Source of the DNA: Pseudaminobacter sp040045035
GTDB taxonomy: Bacteria > Pseudomonadota > Alphaproteobacteria > Rhizobiales > Rhizobiaceae
Length of the DNA stretch: 64,000 nucleotides
Assembly (NCBI RefSeq): GCF_040045035.1
Contig: NZ_JBDZDS010000007.1
Span: forward strand, 211,957-275,956
Reading direction: 5' to 3'
Positions 43,032-51,420 of the stretch are shown here, piece by piece. The notes beneath the pieces were generated by a model. It did not search any database. It was not told the DNA's origin and saw nothing but the letters and a program-made list of their open reading frames with translations. How positions within the stretch are numbered: the first letter of the stretch is position 1; every line of letters begins with the position of its first letter. A program made the translations under genes and the position numbers.

Positions 43032-45155
43032 TCAGCGATTGTTCGTGGAGAAGCGAGGAAGCGGCGACCAGCGCCGCAGGGAAAGGCGACGGCTGACGAG
43101 GCTTTTGCGTTTCTCGATCAGCCAGGCGAGGCCCATGGCCGCGATCGCGAAAGCCAGCAGCACGAGGCTCTTGGCGGCGGCGTAGCCATATTCGCCCGAG
43201 TTGGCGTGGTTGAAGATCGCGACCGACGCCAGCTTGTGATTGCCCGAGACTAGGAAGATCACCGAAGACAAGGTCGTCAGCGCATCGATGAAGACGTAGA
43301 GCATGCCGAGCAGGAGAGCCGGAAGCAGCATCGGCAGCGTGACCCGGACAAAGCGCGACACCAGGCCTGCGCCCAGGCTTTCGGCCGCTTCGTCGACGGA
43401 CCTGTCCATGCGCTGCAGAGCCGCCCGTGCGGCGAGCACGCCGACGAACACATTCGCGAACAGGATGTTGAGCACGAGAATGGCCGACGTGCCGGTAAGC
43501 GACAGGCTGTCGATGCCAAATGGAAGGTTGAAGGCGACGATGTAGCCGATGCCGAAGATGATGCCGGGCAGGATCGCGGGCACCAGCGCCAGAAAGACGA
43601 TGAGATTGGCGCCCGGCGGCCGCAGGCGCTCCACGACATAGGCGATCACGATGGCGAACAGCCCGCCAAGCGGCCCGGCGATCGCCGCGAGGCGAAGGCT
43701 GTCCCAGACGACGTCCAGGCCACGTTCCGAACTGCCATAGCCGGTGCCGGCAAGCCCGACATCCACGCCGCTGGCCGAGAAGTAGCCGAGCGTCAGGCTC
43801 CAGTCGACGCCCCACACGCGGGTTACCGCTCCAAGTCCCATGATGCCGTAGATCGCCAATATCAGGGCAACTACCGTCCCGGCGATCGACGTCAGCGTGA
43901 TGCGCCAGGACCGCGGCATGGAAAGTTCCGAGCGGCTGCTGGCGCTGGTGCTGGAATAGCCCTTGCGGCGGCCAAACGTTTCAAGCCCTAGATAGAGCAG
44001 GAAAGAGGGAATGATGAGCCAGACGCACAAGGCGGCCGCGAGCGGCGTGTTCCGGTAGGCGGTGATCTCGTCGTAAACAACGCCGGCGAGTACCGGCGTA
44101 TCGCGGCCGAGGATCATCGGATTGCCGAAATCCGTCAGGCTCATGATGAAGACGAGCACGACGGCGCGCTTGAAGGCCGGCAGCGCCATCGGCAGCGTGA
44201 CATGGCGAAAGGTCGTGAAATGGTCGGCACCGAGGCCGGCGGCGGCTTCGTCGATCCGGCCATCCTGCCTGCGCATGACATTGTCGAAAATGATCAGCGT
44301 GGCGGGGACGAAGGACAGCACCTGCGCGAGAACGACGCCGAAGAAGCCATAGAGGTTGGTCTCGTCAGCGTCGATCAGCCCGAGCCCCTGGTCGAGGAAA
44401 GTGTGCGTCACCAGCCCGCGCCGGCCGAAGAGCATGACGGTCGCCGTGGCGATCAGCACCGGCGGTGCGACCAGCGGCATCAGGAAAGCCACCCGCATTG
44501 CGGACGGCCACGGCACGCCGCCGCAGTTGATGCCGTAGGCGAGCGCGAAGGCCAGCGCCACCGTAAAAGCGACCGAAAAACCGGCGAGCGTAAGGCTGTT
44601 GATGGCTGCGCTCCGCAGGTACGAATCCTGGAACGGCTTGAGATAATGGTCGAGGCCCCAACGGTCGTCTGTGCCGTTGCGCAAGGTATCGAAGGCCTGC
44701 TGGCCAAGCTGATCCTTGACCTTGAACGCCAGCGCGGTACGCTTGTGAAGCATCACGTGGGCGATCGCGTAATTGTCTTCGATGGTTGCCCGCGCCTCAG
44801 CCGGAAGGCCCGCTACAGCGGCCTCCATCGCCTTAGCCTGCTCTGAATAGGCGGCGCTGCGATCCCATTCGATCGGGACCCCGGCGAGATTGAACGCGGC
44901 GGCCGTCGCCTCGACGCGTTCAGCCTCGGTCGCAGTATCGACCCATCGTTGAACCGTGCCGTCCCTCTCGCTCGAAGACAACTCGGCAATTGCTTCCATC
45001 GTCACCGTCTTCAGGTGAGCCGGCGGCATCGGCCCGGAGATGACGCAGCTTTCCAGGAGGACCATGCCGATCGGAACGGCGATGAAGACCGCCAGGAGAA
45101 ACGCCACGATCCCGGTAACGGCCGCGCGCGGCAACTGGCGCATCAACCGCATCAT
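43032..45155 (-). CDS. fused two-module ABC permease, aminophosphonate/iron type
   Basis: Single polypeptide of 707 residues with two permease modules, as in the 2-aminoethylphosphonate and Fe(3+) (FbpB) transporters. Each has an EAA loop: GRIDEAAAGLGADHFTTFRH and RSVDEAAESLGAGLVSRFVR. Between the first helix (about 12-35) and the first module lies an extra soluble segment of about 135 residues (charged, helical, facing the periplasm). Usual family members are about 550-580 residues, so this segment explains the extra length. It overlaps the ATPase gene by 4 nt. Confidence 0.85.
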   Translation of the reverse strand: MMRLMRQLPRAAVTGIVAFLLAVFIAVPIGMVLLESCVISGPMPPAHLKTVTMEAIAELSSSERDGTVQRWVDTATEAERVEATAAAFNLAGVPIEWDRSAAYSEQAKAMEAAVAGLPAEARATIEDNYAIAHVMLHKRTALAFKVKDQLGQQAFDTLRNGTDDRWGLDHYLKPFQDSYLRSAAINSLTLAGFSVAFTVALAFALAYGINCGGVPWPSAMRVAFLMPLVAPPVLIATATVMLFGRRGLVTHTFLDQGLGLIDADETNLYGFFGVVLAQVLSFVPATLIIFDNVMRRQDGRIDEAAAGLGADHFTTFRHVTLPMALPAFKRAVVLVFIMSLTDFGNPMILGRDTPVLAGVVYDEITAYRNTPLAAALCVWLIIPSFLLYLGLETFGRRKGYSSTSASSRSELSMPRSWRITLTSIAGTVVALILAIYGIMGLGAVTRVWGVDWSLTLGYFSASGVDVGLAGTGYGSSERGLDVVWDSLRLAAIAGPLGGLFAIVIAYVVERLRPPGANLIVFLALVPAILPGIIFGIGYIVAFNLPFGIDSLSLTGTSAILVLNILFANVFVGVLAARAALQRMDRSVDEAAESLGAGLVSRFVRVTLPMLLPALLLGMLYVFIDALTTLSSVIFLVSGNHKLASVAIFNHANSGEYGYAAAKSLVLLAFAIAAMGLAWLIEKRKSLVSRRLSLRRWSPLPRFSTNNR

Positions 45156-46264
45156 GGCCGGTTCTCGCCTGCGATGATCATCGCGCGCTGCCCGTCGGGC
45201 TTGAGCGAAACCATCATGCCCCGCGCCCAGAGATGGCTGGCCTCATGCGAGGGTCGATCCACGATCACGATGCGCCCGGACGCAAGCTTCACGCTGAGGC
45301 GAACGACAGGACCGAGGAAAGTAGTCGTCTCGATGCGGCCGGGAACGCCGCCGCCACCCTGCACGACCCCGATGTGCTCGGGCCGGTAGAGCACGGTGAT
45401 GCTCTCACCTGGCGCCAAGTGAGGCCCCAGGACCAGCGGCCAGAAATCGCCGGACGAATCCAGCCCGCCTGCAACCACGCGCCCTTCGACGAGATTGGAG
45501 CTCCCGATGAACTGGGCCACAAACCTGGATTGCGGGCAGTGGTAGATTTCCGCCGGGGTTCCGATCTGTTCGATGCGCCCGTTGCGCATTACTGCCACCC
45601 GGTCCGACATCGCCAGGGCTTCCTCCTGGTCGTGCGTCACGTAGAGCGTGGTGATGCCGAGCCTGTCGACGATCGCGCGCAGCTCGTTGCGAAGCTTTAC
45701 GCGGATGCGCGCATCCAGTGCCGACATCGGCTCATCGAGCAGGAGCACTTCCGGGTCGCAAGCCAATGCGCGCGCCAGCGCCACGCGCTGTTGCTGGCCG
45801 CCCGAGAGTTCATGTGGATATCGGTCGAGTAACCCGTCAATTTCGGCGAGTTGCGCAAGCTCGGCCACGCGCCGCTCGCGCTCCTTCCTGTCCCGCGAGC
45901 CTATTGCGAGCGCGAATCCGATGTTGTCGGCGACCGTTTTCGTCGGGAACAGTGCATAGGACTGGAACACGAAGCCCATGCGGCGGCGAGCGGGCGGCAT
46001 GTCGGTGACATCCTGCTCCCCCCTCGTTACGCGCCCGCCTTCCGGCTGGGCGAAGCCGGCGATAATCCTAAGCAGCGTTGTCTTGCCACAACCGGAATCG
46101 CCGAGAAGGGTCACGAACTCGCCCTTGGCGAGCTCAAGAGTCACGTCGTCAACCGCACGGCCCTTGCCATAGGCCTTGACGACGTTGCGAGCCGCCAGAT
46201 GCGGCCGGCTCTCGATAGGAGCCGGCTGCGACGGTGCAAGGCGAAGGGCCGCGTCCGCCATCAC
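45152..46264 (-). CDS. ABC transporter ATP-binding protein, aminophosphonate/polyamine type
   Basis: ATPase of 370 residues. It has Walker A LLGDSGCGKTT (Asp in place of the usual Pro), Q-loop FVFQSYALFPTKT, signature LSGGQQQR, Walker B VLLLDEPMSALDA and VTHDQEEALAMSD. A C-terminal TOBE-type domain reads STVLYRPEHIG-like sequence (ITVLYRPEHIG). It overlaps both neighbours by 4 nt. The ordering binding protein, ATPase, permease, PLP enzyme supports one transport-catabolism transcript. Confidence 0.9.
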   Translation of the reverse strand: MMADAALRLAPSQPAPIESRPHLAARNVVKAYGKGRAVDDVTLELAKGEFVTLLGDSGCGKTTLLRIIAGFAQPEGGRVTRGEQDVTDMPPARRRMGFVFQSYALFPTKTVADNIGFALAIGSRDRKERERRVAELAQLAEIDGLLDRYPHELSGGQQQRVALARALACDPEVLLLDEPMSALDARIRVKLRNELRAIVDRLGITTLYVTHDQEEALAMSDRVAVMRNGRIEQIGTPAEIYHCPQSRFVAQFIGSSNLVEGRVVAGGLDSSGDFWPLVLGPHLAPGESITVLYRPEHIGVVQGGGGVPGRIETTTFLGPVVRLSVKLASGRIVIVDRPSHEASHLWARGMMVSLKPDGQRAMIIAGENRP

Positions 46265-47232
46265 TGCTTCAGGATGCGGGTGGCGAACTCGCGCTTGAAG
46301 GCCGACATGTCGACCGGGCGGCGCATCTGCCAGAGAGTGATCTCCTTGAGGTCGACCAGGCCGTAGCCGGGGGCGGCGGTAGCGCCAACCACCTTGCCCA
46401 GAACCGCGGCCGCGTCATCGCTGGCCATGAAGTCGAGGAAAATCTTGGCCTCGGTCGGGTTGGGGCCGCCCGCGACCAGGCCGCCGCCTTCCGTCACGTT
46501 CGGCGTGATGCGGCCGTAGACGATCTCAACGGGCTTGCCGGAGGACTTGGTCTCGAAGCAGGTCGTGTCGAAGGTCAGGCCGATCGAGACTTCGCCTGCG
46601 CCCGCCATGGCCGCACCGCCCGAGCCGCCATCCGAATACTGATAGACATTCTCGTTGAGGTTCTCGACGAACGGCCAGCCGAACGCATCGACGAAGGTCG
46701 ACAGGATCGCCCCGCCCGTTCCGGACTTGAGCGGCGACGGCAGGGCGATCTCTTTATTGTACACCGGCTTGATCAGGTCTTCCCACGTCGTGGGCATCGG
46801 CAGGCCCTTCTGCTCCAGCCGCTCCTTGTTGACGACCATGCACATAGTGGTGGCGAAATACTTGTTGTAGAAACCATCGGGATCGCGGAATTCGGGGGCG
46901 ATCTTGGAGTCCTTCGGCTCATAGGGCTCAAACACACCAGCCTGCTTGAGCTGTTCGAGCGCGAAGTTGTTGACGAGATAGATCACGTCTGCCTGCGGCT
47001 TGGCCTTCTCGGCAATGGCGCGCTCGGCGATGGGGCCGGTGGAACCCGACACGAACTTCACTTCGATGTCCGGGTGCTTTTCCTTGAAGGCGCTAACCAG
47101 CGCGCTGTTTACGCTGTCGGAGGCGTTGTAGATAACGACCTCCGCCGCGAGTGACGTGCCGCTTGCCAATGTGACTGCCGTGGCAGCCAGAACGGCGATC
47201 CGGGCGATGTTGGAAATTGAACGGGTAGACAT
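46261..47232 (-). CDS. ABC transporter substrate-binding protein, aminophosphonate/Fe(III) type
   Basis: Periplasmic binding protein of 323 residues in the family that includes the 2-aminoethylphosphonate and Fe(III) binding proteins. The signal peptide is about residues 1-29 (ending GTSLAA). Then come EVVIYNASDSVNSALVSAF and SGSTGPIAERAIAEKAKPQA, typical of this branch. First gene of the leftward operon, with GGAG 7 nt before ATG 47232. It lacks the paired Tyr motif expected of iron binders, so a phosphonate-type ligand is more likely. This is inferred also from the operon content. Confidence 0.85.
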   Translation of the reverse strand: MSTRSISNIARIAVLAATAVTLASGTSLAAEVVIYNASDSVNSALVSAFKEKHPDIEVKFVSGSTGPIAERAIAEKAKPQADVIYLVNNFALEQLKQAGVFEPYEPKDSKIAPEFRDPDGFYNKYFATTMCMVVNKERLEQKGLPMPTTWEDLIKPVYNKEIALPSPLKSGTGGAILSTFVDAFGWPFVENLNENVYQYSDGGSGGAAMAGAGEVSIGLTFDTTCFETKSSGKPVEIVYGRITPNVTEGGGLVAGGPNPTEAKIFLDFMASDDAAAVLGKVVGATAAPGYGLVDLKEITLWQMRRPVDMSAFKREFATRILKQ

Positions 47233-47330
47233 GAAAAACTCCGAGCCTGCGAGAACTTCTATGCTATAAGTTTCGCTAAATTGTGTGACACCCGTATGAA
47301 CGTGAACTTATTTCGCAGCCGAAAACCGTC

Positions 47331-48218
47331 ATGAACCTCGCCCAGCTCCGCGCCTTCCATGCTGTCGCCAGTCATCGCACCTTTTCTGCCGCCGCCCAGG
47401 CGCTGGGAGTGAGCCAGCCGGCCATCACCCAGCATGTGAAATCGCTGGAGGATGCAGTCGGGACCAGGCTCTTCATTCGCATGGCCGGAGGGGTGGAACT
47501 GACACCCGATGCCCTGGACCTGCTGCCAAGGGTCAGGCAGGTGATTCTCATGCTCGACGACATCGGGGCACGGGTGGATGGCGGGCGCAGCCTGGCCGTC
47601 GGGCACCTGGCAATCGGCCTATGTGCGCCCTATGTGGCGATGCCCATCCTGGAACGGTTTGCCGCCGCACATCCAGGTGTTCGGCTCGACGTGCGGTTGG
47701 AAAACTCCAGCAGCCTGCTGGATCTCGTCGCGCAGAATCGGGTCGACGTCGCCATCGTGACGATGCCCACGCCGCACCCGGATTTCGCCTGCGATCTACT
47801 GGTCTGCCAGCAGGTACAAATCCTTGTGCACGAGGGCCACCCCTGGTGGGACCGCAGTCACATCAAGGCTCACGAGCTTCTTGGTCAGCGCCTGGTGACA
47901 CGCGAGGCCGGCTCGATGACACGTCAACTGTTCGAGACGGCCCTGGCGAGCCAATCCATTGAAATCCCACCGCATCTGGTTCTCGGCAGCCGGGAGGCCG
48001 TGAAGGAGGCCGTCGCGGCAGGGATCGGCATCGGTATCGTGCTCGACCAGGAATTGGGGCGCGATCCGCGGCTGCGTGCGGTCCCCATATCCGATATCGG
48101 GATTAAGGCAGGCGAATATCTGGTCGCACGCCGGGAAGCCCGCGGCTTGGGTGCTGTGGCCGCCTTTGCTGCAATGGCCCTCGATGTGTTCGAGGAGGCA
48201 CGGCCTGTGCCAGGTTGA
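47331..48218 (+). CDS. LysR-family transcriptional regulator
   Basis: Regulator of 295 residues. The helix-turn-helix is MNLAQLRAFHAVASHRTFSA followed by AAQALGVSQPAITQHVKSLE, then an effector domain. It is divergent from the aminophosphonate-type transporter operon with about 100 nt between the starts, so it is the likely regulator of that operon. Related LysR proteins accompany 2-aminoethylphosphonate clusters in other bacteria, as far as I recall. Confidence 0.9.
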   Translation: MNLAQLRAFHAVASHRTFSAAAQALGVSQPAITQHVKSLEDAVGTRLFIRMAGGVELTPDALDLLPRVRQVILMLDDIGARVDGGRSLAVGHLAIGLCAPYVAMPILERFAAAHPGVRLDVRLENSSSLLDLVAQNRVDVAIVTMPTPHPDFACDLLVCQQVQILVHEGHPWWDRSHIKAHELLGQRLVTREAGSMTRQLFETALASQSIEIPPHLVLGSREAVKEAVAAGIGIGIVLDQELGRDPRLRAVPISDIGIKAGEYLVARREARGLGAVAAFAAMALDVFEEARPVPG

Positions 48219-48439
48219 TAAGCATAGCGGAAAGTCGAAACGACGGGCACCGTTCACCACCGCCGGCGGCAGGCGGGGCTTAGAAGCTTCTCTCTGCAGC
48301 TTCAGCCAGGATCATAGCTGCCATTTCAATGTCCTTCTTCGGCCCATGAGCCATACTCCAAGAAGGATCACTTTTCAGGAGGCAAACCAGTAAAAGCGGA
48401 ATCGCCGCTTGTTGGTAATTCCGGCCCGATAGCAGATGA
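48219..48439. other. gap before the IS110-family gene
   Basis: Most of this must be flanking DNA or the left end of the insertion element. The minus strand could encode a gene tail, MAHGPKKDIEMAAMILAEAA ending at 48280, but nothing upstream of it is recognisable. It may be a gene cut by the insertion. Confidence 0.3.
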
Positions 48440-48519
48440 GGTGGATGGCTCCCGCTCCCGGCATCTGAGTGCCACAGTGGGTATGCTGTCAGGCAACCCG
48501 AGCAAAGGAGCCATCCGCC
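48440..48519 (+). promoter_or_regulatory. leader hairpin sequestering the transposase ribosome site
   Basis: Arms GGTGGATGGCTCC (48440-48452) and GGAGCCATCCGCC (48507-48519) pair over 13 positions with one G-T mismatch. The right arm contains the Shine-Dalgarno GGAG and ends at the base before the ATG at 48520. RNA made by read-through from outside would fold and hide the start. Such leaders limit transposase made from external promoters in several IS families. Confidence 0.55.
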
Positions 48520-49557
48520 ATGAATGTTACCACCGTGGGCCTTGATCTGGCCAAGCGCATTTTTCAGGTTCATGCCGTCGACGTGTCCGGTAGCGTTGTC
48601 GTGCGCAAGGCCCTACGCCGATCGCAAGTGCTGCCTTTCTTCACCGCGTTGCCGTCCTGCCTGATCGGCATGGAAGCCTGCGGAACGTCCCATCATTGGG
48701 CGCGCGAACTGACCAAGCTTGGGCACGAAGTTCGAATGATGCCGCCAGCCTACGTGAAACCCTATGTGAAGCGCGGCAAGAACGATGCGGTGGACGCGGA
48801 AGCGATCTGCGAAGCGGTGACGCGCCCGACCATGCGCTTCGTGGCCATGAAGTCGACCGAGCAGCAGGCGGCCCTGTCGCTTCACCGCACGCGCAATCTT
48901 CTGGTCAAGCAGCGCACGCAGCTCGTGAACATGATCCGTGGCCTGTTGGCCGAGTTCGGTATCGACATTCCGGAAGGTTTGGAGCGGGCGCTTGGCCTGG
49001 CACGCCGGATTGCCGCGCAGGAAGCGACGCCTGACGTCCCGGCGATGGCGATACAGATTCTCGATCTCCTGTGCGGGCAGGTGCTCGACACGCATGCCAG
49101 GCTCCAAGCGATCGACCGTTCGATCAGCGCGCTGCAACGAGCCGATGACGTCGCACGACGCTTGTCGACGATCCCCGGCATCGGCCCGGTAGGCGCCACG
49201 GCATTGGCCGCATCCGTTGCCGATCCGGGACAGTTCCGCTCGGGGCGAGAGTTTGCCGCCTGGCTCGGGCTGACACCGTCACAAAACTCAAGCGGAGGCA
49301 AGGACCGGCTTGGCCGCATCACCAAGATGGGCGACCGGTATCTGCGAAAGCTCCTGGTGGTCGGGGCGACATCGTTGATCCGCCGGGCGCGAGCCAAACC
49401 GGAGACCGCGGACCCTCGGCTTGTCGCGTTGCTCGACAGGAAACCCGTGCGCGTGGCCAGTGTGGCCATGGCGAACAAGATGGCCCGTGTCGTCTGGGCG
49501 ATCATGGCTCGCGGGGAGACTTATCAATCCCGCCGTATCCCGACGCTAGCGGGGTAA
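48520..49557 (+). mobile_element. IS110-family transposase gene, IS1111 group
   Basis: DEDD-type transposase of 345 residues. The N-terminal catalytic RuvC-like domain starts TVGLDLAKRIFQVHAVD, with the acidic residues in GLDLAK, IGMEACG and KNDAVDAEAI. The C-terminal Transposase_20 domain has IPGIGPVGATALAASVADPG and AAWLGLTPSQNSSGGKDRLG with a conserved Ser. Start ATG 48520 is chosen for AAAGGAG upstream. The reading frame is intact, so the copy may be active. Exact ends of the element are not defined; elements of this group lack obvious terminal target duplications. Confidence 0.9.
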
Positions 49558-50036
49558 GGTTAGGAAGAAGCCGAGACCTCGACCGCAGAAAACAGATCGA
49601 GCCGATCAATCGGCTCCATGAGGTTGTGAGAGCGACGCGACGTGATGGCGAGACCGGTCAGGCCGGAAACAGGGACAACCCACCGCCGGTCCGAGGCATC
49701 ATAGCCTGACAAGCAGATTGGGACCTTGTTCGCCGCCCCCATCAGGGCCAGCAGTCTCGAATGGCTGCATCAACAGGCCGGAAAGAAGACTGACTCCGAC
49801 CAATGCGCCAAAACGCCGAATTACCTCTTGCAATGCGGGAGCCATCCACAGAGGACTGGCAGCTTTCGGCCCAAATTGTCCGAGTGCCATGTGGCTCGGC
49901 TTGGTGGAATACGGAACCGAAGCTATCGGACTGCAGCTCGCGAATGCTGGCGTTCGCGTCGACCGGCTCACATCTTACGACGATTGGCGGTGGGTGCTGA
50001 TCTGCAACTCTCAAGAATCCCACTCATCACTGGGTA
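49558..50036. other. region after the IS110-family gene, no supported gene
   Basis: About 480 nt containing the right end of the insertion element and decayed sequence. Several short overlapping frames are open on the plus strand, none with a family signature, ribosome site or consistent codon bias. Confidence 0.4.
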
Positions 50037-50074
50037 TTGACAGTTCGCACAAATGAATAATTATACGCCGTATA
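50037..50074 (+). promoter_or_regulatory. promoter with overlapping palindromic operator for the DHFR-like/TetR pair
   Basis: TTGACA (50037-50042) and TTATAC (50061-50066) are spaced 18 nt apart. The perfect dyad TATACG-C-CGTATA (50062-50074) overlaps the -10 box, and the flanks extend the symmetry. The ribosome site AGGAGACG follows before ATG 50091. A TetR protein encoded in the operon is the natural candidate to bind it. Confidence 0.6.
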
Positions 50075-50090
50075 TTTTAGGAGACGCGAG

Positions 50091-50627
50091 ATGATTACCG
50101 GCCATATTTTTATTGCAACCAGCCTGGACGGGTTCATCGCTCGCGATGACGGCGACATCGAATGGTTGCTGGAGCATGACGCTTCAGGCGAGGACCACGG
50201 CTACAATGATTTCATAAAGGACATCGACGCCATAATAATGGGCCGAGGCACCTTCGAAGCGGTGCGCGACATGCAACCGTGGTTCTATAGTCGCCCGGTG
50301 CTCGTCCTTTCAGCCACCCTGGCGAACCAGTCGGTTCCCGCTGATCTTACTGGTAAGGTCCGCTTCGCGGAAAAGTCGCCACAGCAAGCCATGGCGATGC
50401 TCGAAGCGGAAGGGTGCCGTCGTGTCTATGTTGATGGGGGACGTGTCATCCAATCCTTCCTTCAGGAGGGATTGATCAGCGACATGGTGGTCACGCGCGT
50501 TCCCATACTGCTCGGCAGCGGCCGTCCCTTGTTCGGCCCGCTCACGCGCGACATTCGTCTCGGTCATGTGAGCACCCGCCCGTTTCCATCCGGGCTGGTC
50601 CAATCGACCTACACCATTGCGCAATGA
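50091..50627 (+). CDS. dihydrofolate reductase-family protein (RibD C-terminal-like)
   Basis: Cytoplasmic NADPH-binding fold protein of 178 residues in the YyaP/RibD_C branch. It shows GHIFIATSLDGFIARDDGDI at the N-terminus, DAIIMGRGTFEAV, the dinucleotide region GCRRVYVDGGRVIQSFL, and VPILLGSGRPLFGP near the end. Such proteins are usually uncharacterised reductases, not true DHFR. Its stop overlaps the TetR start (ATGA), so the two form an autoregulated pair. Confidence 0.88.
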   Translation: MITGHIFIATSLDGFIARDDGDIEWLLEHDASGEDHGYNDFIKDIDAIIMGRGTFEAVRDMQPWFYSRPVLVLSATLANQSVPADLTGKVRFAEKSPQQAMAMLEAEGCRRVYVDGGRVIQSFLQEGLISDMVVTRVPILLGSGRPLFGPLTRDIRLGHVSTRPFPSGLVQSTYTIAQ

Positions 50628-51223
50628 CCAAGCGAAGCCGAGGCAGGCCGCGCGCCGATAGCGAAAGCGTCTCGCCGGCAAAGATCCTTTCGGAGGCACT
50701 GGCTCTGCTGGACAGTGAGGGGTTTGAAAGTCTCACCATGCGCGCGGTCGCCCTGCGTGCGGGCGTCAATCCGATGACGATCTATCACCACTTCCAGGAT
50801 CGGGATGGATTGATCCGAGCCCTGGCGGACACCGTCTATGCCGATGTTGCTCCACCCTCGGGAGGCGCCGTCCGATCTCGGATAGAGGGCCTGTTGCGGG
50901 CATATCGGTCGAAGGTGGTGCGCCATCCGGGTTTGACCCTTGCCATTTTCAACCGGCCAGCCGTATTCCCTCAACACGCAAGACGGATCACGGACACCCT
51001 CGCGAACCTCTTGGGCGACCTCGGCCTTTCGCCTTCGCAGGCTCTGCTATGGGTCCATATTTTGGTGGACTATACGCACGGCGCGGCGCTTGCCGTGGCG
51101 ATGGACGGGACGAGCGGCGGGGCGCTGCAGGCAGGCATCGATCCGGATTATGGAAACTACGAACGGGCGGTTTCTGAACTGCTGGACCGTCTTGACCAGT
51201 TGTGTGTGTGTGACGGCTTATGA
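50624..51223 (+). CDS. TetR-family transcriptional regulator
   Basis: Repressor of 199 residues. The N-terminal DNA-binding domain is ILSEALALLDSEGFESLTMR then AVALRAGVNPMTIYHHFQDR with the recognition helix, followed by a ligand-binding C-terminal domain (TetR_C-like, with WVHILVDYTHGAAL). Co-transcribed with the DHFR-like gene through a 4-nt overlap. It probably represses the promoter at 50037-50074. Confidence 0.88.
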   Translation: MTKRSRGRPRADSESVSPAKILSEALALLDSEGFESLTMRAVALRAGVNPMTIYHHFQDRDGLIRALADTVYADVAPPSGGAVRSRIEGLLRAYRSKVVRHPGLTLAIFNRPAVFPQHARRITDTLANLLGDLGLSPSQALLWVHILVDYTHGAALAVAMDGTSGGALQAGIDPDYGNYERAVSELLDRLDQLCVCDGL

Positions 51224-51420
51224 GGACGCTCAATACCAGACAGCAATGACCGTACTGAGGTCGGTAACCGAATGGCAGCTTATCGTGCTTTCAACCTGAA
51301 AGCCGACGTTCCACTTCCGGCCCCAGAGCAGACCTATTCACTTCAAATCTCGATATCTGCAACGGGTCTGCTGCCGCGCCAACAGTTTGCTTCTTGCCGA
51401 CGCCAACGGGATGCACTCGG

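Noticed and set aside
49726..50056. Several overlapping small frames after the IS110-family gene
   Set aside because: All three plus-strand frames are open over about 300 nt, none has a ribosome site, family pattern or codon preference.
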